Of a stretch of 11,039 nucleotides of DNA, positions 5,795 through 11,039 are shown in pieces. This DNA is from an uncultured Clostridia bacterium (GTDB lineage: Bacteria; Bacillota; Clostridia; Oscillospirales; Ruminococcaceae), in assembly GCA_947625455.1 (NCBI GenBank), contig CANQOJ010000066.1, positions 1 through 11,039 on the forward strand. The letters run 5' to 3'. A program made the position numbers and the translations under genes. Position 1 is the first letter of the stretch; every line of letters begins with the position of its first letter. The notes beneath the pieces were generated by a model. That model did no database searches. It was given only the letters and a program-made list of their open reading frames with translations, and had not been told where the DNA came from.

Positions 5795-7105
5795 TCACTC
5801 TTGAATCATATTCACAAGCTGTTTAAAATGCTTTCCGCGCTCTTCAAAGTTCTTGTAAAATCCGTAGCTTGCCGCGGCGGGGGAGAGCACAACACGCTTT
5901 TTCGCAAGTTTTGCCGACAACTCCACCGCTTTCTCCATATTCTCCGCAAACACGACATTAACGCTTTTGTTAGTGATAAGTTTCGCAATCCTCGCGCTTG
6001 TGTCGGGCAGGAGAATTACATTCGCGACATCTCCGCCGTTTAGAAATTCGCCTAAAATATCGTAGGAAATTCCTCTGTCCATGCCGCCGAGTATAAGGCA
6101 GTCCACGCCGTCAAACGCCTTAACTGCCGCAATTGCCGCCTCAGGCACGGTGCTTATGCTGTCGTTTATATACTCAACCCCGTTTATCACGGCAACCCTT
6201 TCAAGCCTGTGTTCAAGCGGCTCAAACGATTTCAGCGCGTCAAGGCATTTGTTTATGTCCGCGCCCGCCTTAACTGCCGCCGCAAGCGCAACGGCAATAT
6301 TATAGACATTGTGCTTTCCGCAAAGAGAGGTTTGTATTCTGTCTTTGGGAATACATTGTCCGAAAAGAGAAATGCTTTCGCCGTCGGTTGAAACATCTGC
6401 TGTTTTGTCGCCGAAACTTGCCGTTATGACATTCGCTTTAGTTTCTGTCGGCAGAAGTTCTTTGTTGACTATCAAAAAGCCGTCTTTATTCTGAAAACGA
6501 GCTATATTGCGCTTTGCATTTGCGTAAGCGCTGAAGTCAACATAGTGGTCAAGATGTTCGGGGAAGATGTTCAGCAAAACCGAAATGTCGGGAGAATGAC
6601 GCGCAAATTCAAGCTGATGACAGCTCATTTCCAGCACCGCAACGGTATCTTTATCCATTTCCTCCAGCCTTTTAAGCGGCGGTACGCCTATGTTCCCTAT
6701 AAGCATTGTCTTTATCCCGTTTGCTTTCAGAAAATGGTAAATAAGCGTTGAAGTTGTGGATTTGCCCTTAGTGCCCGTAATGCCGACGATTTTGCAGGGG
6801 TGAAGTCTTAAAAGCAGGTCGGTCTGGGTAAGGATTTTTGCTTTTGCGCTGTCTGAAAGGCGGTTTTTGATTATAACGCCTGGGGATTGCAGAATAATGT
6901 CATATTCCGCGCATTTTTCGAGATAATCTTCTCCCGATATTGCCGTCACATTCGGAATGTCAAGCGTATTCATGTCCGCCACCGCAATCTCACCGCAGAC
7001 ATTAAGCCTTTGCAGTATTTCCAGCCAGCTTTTCCCCTCTCTCCCAAAGCCGAGGATAACAACTCTTTTTCCGCTGAAAACAGTTTTAAGTTCTTCGTAG
7101 TTCAT
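5795..7105 (-). CDS. murD: MurD-type ligase, probably MurD2 (UDP-MurNAc-L-Ala:L-Glu ligase)
   Basis: A 436-residue cytoplasmic Mur ligase that adds glutamate to UDP-MurNAc-L-alanine using ATP. Domains in order: Rossmann-like UDP-binding (GFGREGKSW at 19-27), central ATPase (GTKGKSTT at 111-118, LEMSCHQLE at 158-166, HLDHY at 184-188, HNVYN at 265-269) and C-terminal glutamate-binding (from about residue 299). Several glutamate-pocket motifs depart from canonical MurD. NDSKATN is NDSISTV (314-320), the GGDGK lysine motif is GGMDRG (340-345), and the SPACAS-D-F motif is SPAAASYGFY (408-417). With a MurL-like gene overlapping its start by four bases, this fits MurD2, which uses L-glutamate. An ordinary D-Glu ligase remains possible. 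It is the second gene of the pair, and no clear terminator follows. Confidence 0.93.
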   Translation of the reverse strand: MNYEELKTVFSGKRVVILGFGREGKSWLEILQRLNVCGEIAVADMNTLDIPNVTAISGEDYLEKCAEYDIILQSPGVIIKNRLSDSAKAKILTQTDLLLRLHPCKIVGITGTKGKSTTSTLIYHFLKANGIKTMLIGNIGVPPLKRLEEMDKDTVAVLEMSCHQLEFARHSPDISVLLNIFPEHLDHYVDFSAYANAKRNIARFQNKDGFLIVNKELLPTETKANVITASFGDKTADVSTDGESISLFGQCIPKDRIQTSLCGKHNVYNIAVALAAAVKAGADINKCLDALKSFEPLEHRLERVAVINGVEYINDSISTVPEAAIAAVKAFDGVDCLILGGMDRGISYDILGEFLNGGDVANVILLPDTSARIAKLITNKSVNVVFAENMEKAVELSAKLAKKRVVLSPAAASYGFYKNFEERGKHFKQLVNMIQE

Positions 7106-8415
7106 TTAGCAAGCCTCTTTACATATTGAAGAAATTTATCGGGAACAAAATTATTCCCGTCAAAAAATGCCGTAAGGTCAATGGGCGAGTAGTTCGGGAA
7201 TTTCTCCTCAAACCGCTTCAGAAGCGGCGGTGTATTCTCTTTTCGCCTGTCAAGCGCCATTTTAAGCGAAAGTCTGACTTCATCTTTCGTCCCCACACAT
7301 TCAAACGGCTTATCCTCGCCGTCAAGCATCAGCCCGTCCAGCATCTCCGAAAGGTCATTTCTTTCAAGCATATTACAGCCGAAAATATCAACAAGCGTTT
7401 TATCGTTCAGAAATGCCGCAAGCAGTATATATACATACAAACATTTAGCGCAGTTGCAGCACCATACGTCCGTTTTCCCGCCGAGGTTACAGCTTTGAAA
7501 TACGGGGAAATACTGCGGGTAATTTACGAATGCGCGTGCAATCTGCCATTCGGAAAGCGGGCGCAGGAGACTGAAATATTCGGGGCAGTTTCCGAAAGTT
7601 TCGGCGCAGTATTCTCGGAAATCCTTTTCAAATTCGGTCGATTTGCTGTACTGATGGTTTACGTTTATGCCCTCGACATAGGTTTCATTAGCACTGCTTT
7701 CATTTGAGAGAACGATATATCTTGACTTCAGCATTATGCCGTGTAACAGCGCCGAAAACGCCACCACCGCCGAAAACGGAGTGTGACCGTTTAAATAGCC
7801 TTGCTTGTTTAATTCAAGCAAAGTCTTGTCAATTGTCCTGCGCGGGCAGACGCACTTTTCTTCGGCAATCCCCGCCGCGTTTGCACAGCCGATTGTTGCT
7901 TTTCTCGGATTTATGATGTACGGCGTTATGTCCTCGCCAGCCTGTTTAAGCGCTTCAAGCGTCACAACGCTGTCCTTTCCTCCTCCAACGGGCACAAGCG
8001 CGCCTTTTAATACACTGTTTACATTTTGGAGCGGTTTTCCTTCGGGGGCGTTTATGGTCATAAAGCTGTCGAAATCGGTGTTTATTTCATTTCGGTAGAA
8101 AAACTCGCCAAGACCGTTATAGTACAGCTTTTTCCACCAGTTTTTCTGCCATTGTGAAAGCCCTCCGCACCGTATCTCAACCGTAGGACAGCAGCTGCAC
8201 TTCCAGTATGAAACAAGCTCCGCCATTCCCAATGAAAACGCCGCTTTTTCAAGCTGTGCAGAGTTGTCGCTAAAATAGTTCCTGTCAAATGCCCATTTCG
8301 GATAAAAGTGATATTCGTCAATCTGAAAGTGGAAAGTCAGATTGTGTTCGTTTAGTTCATAACTGTGGTAGATAAAAAGCGGGTGCTTTTTTCTTAGTTC
8401 GTCAAATTTGTTCAT
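7102..8415 (-). CDS. murL: MurL-like UDP-MurNAc-L-Ala-L-Glu epimerase
   Basis: A 437-residue cytoplasmic enzyme expected to invert the terminal L-glutamate of UDP-MurNAc-L-Ala-L-Glu to D-glutamate with ATP, the step described in Xanthomonas. Visible motifs are an ATP loop like that of PP-loop enzymes (VPVGGGKDSV at 141-150), SNESSANE at 237-244, NHQYSKS at 253-259, RPLSEWQIA at 285-293 and a cysteine-rich CNLGGKTDVWCCNCAKC at 309-325. A second cluster, CSCC, lies at 73-76. The start at 8415 is preceded by GAGGTG. A longer frame from 8523 would run through the hairpin element and lacks a site. The stop overlaps the ATG of the MurD gene (ATGA), so the two are coupled. Family assignment is by motif recall and context; a related PP-loop enzyme is the alternative. 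Confidence 0.82.
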   Translation of the reverse strand: MNKFDELRKKHPLFIYHSYELNEHNLTFHFQIDEYHFYPKWAFDRNYFSDNSAQLEKAAFSLGMAELVSYWKCSCCPTVEIRCGGLSQWQKNWWKKLYYNGLGEFFYRNEINTDFDSFMTINAPEGKPLQNVNSVLKGALVPVGGGKDSVVTLEALKQAGEDITPYIINPRKATIGCANAAGIAEEKCVCPRRTIDKTLLELNKQGYLNGHTPFSAVVAFSALLHGIMLKSRYIVLSNESSANETYVEGINVNHQYSKSTEFEKDFREYCAETFGNCPEYFSLLRPLSEWQIARAFVNYPQYFPVFQSCNLGGKTDVWCCNCAKCLYVYILLAAFLNDKTLVDIFGCNMLERNDLSEMLDGLMLDGEDKPFECVGTKDEVRLSLKMALDRRKENTPPLLKRFEEKFPNYSPIDLTAFFDGNNFVPDKFLQYVKRLAK

Positions 8416-8418
8416 ATT

Positions 8419-8424
8419 CACCTC
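8419..8424 (-). promoter_or_regulatory. Ribosome binding site fixing the MurL start
   Basis: GAGGTG on the minus strand, close before the ATG at 8415. It rules out the longer frame that would start at 8523. Confidence 0.65.
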
Positions 8425-8453
8425 AATAATATTCAGATTGTATAATAGTTGCA

Positions 8454-8564
8454 TATCAGACTGCCGAGAAACCCTCAGATACGAGGAAACGGCTTGTTGA
8501 CTAGCCTTTGTGGCTGTCAACAAGACGTTGACGAAGTAGATGAGGGTTTATCGACAGTCTGATA
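8454..8564. mobile_element. 111-base hairpin element between tmcAL and murL
   Basis: Outer arms 8454-8477 and 8541-8564 are inverted repeats matching at 22 of 24 bases (core AAACCCTCA, ends TATCAGACTG). Inside, 8493-8501 and 8516-8524 (CTTGTTGAC/GTCAACAAG) form a second stem, extended outward by AACG/CGTT and inward by AGCC/GGCT around a TTTGT loop. The right arm carries the last codons and stop of tmcAL. The arms look like transposon ends, so this may be a miniature inverted-repeat element. An RNA structure in the tmcAL-murL transcript is the alternative. No U tract follows on either strand, so it is not an ordinary terminator. Confidence 0.6.
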
Positions 8565-9711
8565 GTATGACAGGCTTTGCCGTGAAATCGTATCCGCAAG
8601 GTCGCGGTGTTTCAAATGCAAGTGAATATACGTCTCCTGCTTTTGCCTCGAAAACCGCTTGTCTGTGAGCGGAAAGCGAGGTCTTTGAAAGCGCCTTTAA
8701 GGACGCGTCAACAGGGATTTTGCAGTCAGCCTTAGCCAGAATTTCCTTTCCCTTGTCGTTCATTCCCAGAATATGAATATACGCAGGCGGCGTCAGCGAC
8801 ATCTCTCTCGTTATCCCCAAAAACGCGCAAAGCACCGCGCGGCGTATCCTCGCAAGCGTAACGCTCTTGTTTTTCGCGAGGAAATACAGCTCGTTAAGGC
8901 TTCCCGCATTTCTTACAGCCTTGTAAAGCCTGTCGCCAAGCCCGTTTACGCAGTCGTATATGTTTTCAAAGTTCTCTGCTGACAGCATACGCAGTTTCGC
9001 TAAAATTGCCCGTTCAAGCCTTTCAATGTCCGCTGTCGGCTCGTTTACGACAGGCGCGAATGTTGAATAGTCCTTGTTCTCACGGATTTTTCGGCGGATA
9101 AGAGACGCGCTTGCGTAAATCCCGCCGTCGGTATTTTCGCTGTCATGCGGCGCGGTGCGCTTTAAGGTGAACGGCGATATGCGGTTTCCCAGGTCGTCAA
9201 GCGCGCTTAAGTATTCAATGGCAAGGGTGTTGTTGGGGTTTTGAATGATTTCGCTCACATCATCAGTATAGTATTCGCGAAGCGCCATCTGAAGCGCGGT
9301 AGGGTAGTTTCTTCCGCGCTTTATCTGCTCGCTGAATTTGTCGGAATGTATGCAGTACTCAATTGCGGACGAAGCTTCTTTAAGCGCGTCAACATCACCG
9401 CATTCGCTCCCAAACGACAGCATATCCACGCAGTTGAGTTCCGATATAATCCTCACCGCGCCTCTTGCAAAGCCCTCTGCTGACATCAGCGAGTACCTTG
9501 CCGGAAGTTCTAAAACCAAGTCCGCGCCGTTTTCAAGCGCGGTTTTCGTTCTCGCATATTTGTCAAAAACCGCCAAGCCCCCGCGCTGAACGAAATTCCC
9601 GCTCATAACACATACAATATGCGTAGCACCCGCGTTTCGCGTTTGCTCAATGTGATATTTATGCCCGTTGTGAAACGGGTTGTATTCAGCGATAATTCCC
9701 GCCGTTTTCAT
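8548..9711 (-). CDS. tmcAL: tRNA(Met) cytidine acetate ligase
   Basis: Makes N4-acetylcytidine at the wobble base (C34) of elongator tRNA-Met, activating acetate with ATP and forming acetyl-adenylate. The 387-residue protein has the nucleotidyltransferase signature near its start (IIAEYNPFHNGHKYH at 6-20, with HNGH at 14-17). FGSE at 99-102 and a conserved block around VMSGNFVQRG at 35-44 also fit the YlbM/TmcAL family, usually about 390-415 residues. GAGGG lies nine bases before the ATG. It is divergent from acetate kinase, whose substrate or product, acetate, it uses. The last residues (LSDCR and the stop) lie in the arm of the hairpin element, so the original C-terminus may have been altered by that sequence. 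Confidence 0.93.
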   Translation of the reverse strand: MKTAGIIAEYNPFHNGHKYHIEQTRNAGATHIVCVMSGNFVQRGGLAVFDKYARTKTALENGADLVLELPARYSLMSAEGFARGAVRIISELNCVDMLSFGSECGDVDALKEASSAIEYCIHSDKFSEQIKRGRNYPTALQMALREYYTDDVSEIIQNPNNTLAIEYLSALDDLGNRISPFTLKRTAPHDSENTDGGIYASASLIRRKIRENKDYSTFAPVVNEPTADIERLERAILAKLRMLSAENFENIYDCVNGLGDRLYKAVRNAGSLNELYFLAKNKSVTLARIRRAVLCAFLGITREMSLTPPAYIHILGMNDKGKEILAKADCKIPVDASLKALSKTSLSAHRQAVFEAKAGDVYSLAFETPRPCGYDFTAKPVILSDCR

Positions 9712-9765
9712 AATTGTATTCCCTCTTTCCCAAATTATGTTGCCGTTTATTCCTGCCTATGTTAT

Positions 9766-9794
9766 ATTTTACAACATTTCTTGAATAAAATCAA
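9766..9794 (-). promoter_or_regulatory. Promoter of tmcAL
   Basis: On the minus strand TTGATT (9794-9789), 17 bases, TAAAAT (9771-9766). The leader is about 50 bases. It lies back to back with the acetate kinase promoter, with 19 bases between the two -35 boxes. Confidence 0.65.
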
Positions 9795-9813
9795 TAAAAT
9801 TTTGTAAAAGCAC

Positions 9814-9842
9814 TTGATTTTTTTGGAAAAATGTTTTAAAAT
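9814..9842 (+). promoter_or_regulatory. Promoter of acetate kinase
   Basis: TTGATT at 9814-9819, a 17-base spacer and TAAAAT at 9837-9842. It has the same -35 and -10 hexamers as the divergent tmcAL promoter. The leader is about 35 bases, with GAAAGGA 11 bases before the ATG. Confidence 0.7.
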
Positions 9843-9883
9843 AAAAGTGGTTATTTTTATTTTATGAAAGGAACTTTGAAACA

Positions 9884-11039
9884 ATGAAGATTTTGGTAAT
9901 CAATGCGGGCAGCTCTTCGCTTAAATATCAGCTTCTTGATATGGACAACGAGAGCGTAATTGCAAAGGGAAACTGTGACAGAATAGGCATAGGCGGTCAC
10001 ATCAAGCACACGACCTTTGACGGAAAAACAGTCGATACAGACTGCGATTTCCCTACGCACACAGAGGCTTTTGAAAAGCTTGTTGAAGTGCTGACAACGG
10101 GTGATGCGGCTGTTGTGAAGTCAATGGACGAGATTTCCGCGGTCGGACACAGAGTTGTTCACGGCGGAGAGCAGTTTGGAAAGACCATTCTTGCGGACGA
10201 CGCTGTTATTGACGCAATTGACGCGCTGTCCGAGCTTGCGCCTGTTCATAACCACCCGAACGCGCTTGCTTTGAGAGCATGCAAGAAAGTTCTCGCTCCC
10301 GGCACACCGCAGGTTGCTGTATTCGATACGGCATTCCATGCAACAATGCCCGAAAAGGCGTTTATGTACGGACTTCCTTACGAGTGCTATGAAAAGTACC
10401 ATATAAGAAAGTACGGTTTCCACGGAACATCTCACCGCTTTGTCACAAAGGCGCTCGCTGACGCTATGGGCAAGGATTTAAAGGACTTGAAGATTGTTTC
10501 CTGCCACCTCGGAAACGGCTCGTCAATCACGGCTGTCGAGGGCGGAAAGTCAATCGACACGACAATGGGCTTTACTCCTCTGGACGGCGTTATTATGGGA
10601 ACTCGTTCGGGCTGCGTTGACGCGTCGGCGGTTACTTATCTCCAGAATAAAATGGGACTTTCACCAAACGAAATGAGCGATTATCTCAACAAGAAGTCGG
10701 GATTTCTCGGCGTTTCGGGAGTTTCAAGCGACGCGCGCGACTTGGGCGAAGCTGCCGCTAACGGCAACGCCAGAGCAAAACTTGCGCTTGAAATGCTCAG
10801 ATACGAGATAAAGAAGTATATAGGTTCATATGCGGCAATCATGAACGGACTTGACGCGGTGCTGTTTACAGGCGGTATCGGCGAAAATTCCGACGATTTG
10901 CGCGAGGACGTTTGCTCAAATATGGAGTATCTCGGAATTAAGCTCGACAAAAACATCAACAAGGGACTTCACGGAAAGCTCACAAAAATTTCCGCACCCG
11001 ACAGCAAGGTCGAAGTCTGGGTTGTTCCGACAAACGAAG
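9884..11039 (+). CDS. ackA: Acetate kinase, 3' end outside the window
   Basis: Converts acetyl phosphate and ADP to acetate and ATP, the energy-yielding last step of acetate fermentation, in the cytoplasm. The visible 385 residues cover nearly the whole protein (family length about 400). Catalytic and binding residues line up with the well-studied archaeal enzyme: N7 in VINAGSSS, R90 in GHRVVHGG, D148 in FDTAFH, H180 in GFHGTSH, R241 in GTRSG, the GGIGENS loop at 330-336 and the magnesium-binding E385 in PTNE as the last full codon. Only the final dozen or so residues are missing. No phosphotransacetylase is seen here and it may lie downstream. Confidence 0.97.
   Translation, partial: MKILVINAGSSSLKYQLLDMDNESVIAKGNCDRIGIGGHIKHTTFDGKTVDTDCDFPTHTEAFEKLVEVLTTGDAAVVKSMDEISAVGHRVVHGGEQFGKTILADDAVIDAIDALSELAPVHNHPNALALRACKKVLAPGTPQVAVFDTAFHATMPEKAFMYGLPYECYEKYHIRKYGFHGTSHRFVTKALADAMGKDLKDLKIVSCHLGNGSSITAVEGGKSIDTTMGFTPLDGVIMGTRSGCVDASAVTYLQNKMGLSPNEMSDYLNKKSGFLGVSGVSSDARDLGEAAANGNARAKLALEMLRYEIKKYIGSYAAIMNGLDAVLFTGGIGENSDDLREDVCSNMEYLGIKLDKNINKGLHGKLTKISAPDSKVEVWVVPTNE

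Noticed and set aside
7126..7707. 193-codon plus-strand frame opposite murL
   Set aside because: It is a shadow of the coding strand. The minus-strand protein has clear motifs, and this one has neither motifs nor a ribosome binding site.
8439..8467. TATACA as a -10 box for murL
   Set aside because: The sequence 17 bases upstream (TCGGCA) does not resemble a -35 box, so no promoter was called.
8454..8564. The 111-base hairpin as an intrinsic terminator of tmcAL
   Set aside because: No U tract follows the stem on the minus strand, and the stem is far longer and more interrupted than a normal terminator.

Overview
The window reads like an anaerobic Gram-positive gut or rumen bacterium of the Clostridia, most likely Oscillospiraceae/Ruminococcus-like. 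The reasons are consensus sigma-A promoters, strong AGGAGG-type ribosome binding sites, a rubredoxin-containing rubrerythrin followed by rubredoxin, an acetate kinase, an ECF-type vitamin transporter subunit, and gene gaps full of GC-rich hairpins of the GGGGGC-TTT-GCCCCC kind. The genus is inferred, not proven.

Left part, 1-2886: the end of a sugar ABC transporter operon (MalG-type permease, + strand) is followed by a 400-base repeat-rich gap. Two independent minus-strand genes come next: an 89-residue protein that looks like a detached C-terminal tail of anaerobic ribonucleotide reductase NrdD, and a membrane-anchored GGDEF diguanylate cyclase. Each has its own recognisable promoter.

Middle, 2962-4323: a two-gene oxidative stress operon (reverse-type rubrerythrin, then rubredoxin) runs from a strong promoter to a clean intrinsic terminator. 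A 490-base gap follows. It contains a roughly 200-base element with perfect 22-base terminal inverted repeats and then a run of small hairpins.

Right part, 4310-9711, all on the minus strand: reading in the direction of transcription, the order is tmcAL (tRNA-Met acetate ligase), a 111-base hairpin element, a MurL-like epimerase, a MurD-type ligase, a new promoter, an ECF transporter S component, a DUF1893 protein and an unrecognised small basic protein ending in a terminator. The MurL and MurD genes overlap by four bases. MurD departs from the canonical enzyme at the glutamate-binding motifs. Together they suggest the alternative route to D-glutamate in peptidoglycan: ligation of L-glutamate (MurD2) followed by epimerisation of the nucleotide dipeptide (MurL). 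Acetate kinase starts divergently from tmcAL and runs off the right edge.

Most interesting points: the MurL/MurD2 pair, the hairpin that supplies the end of the tmcAL reading frame, a rubredoxin with a shortened first metal knuckle (C-P-C), the stand-alone NrdD tail, and the ECF-S/DUF1893/unknown operon.
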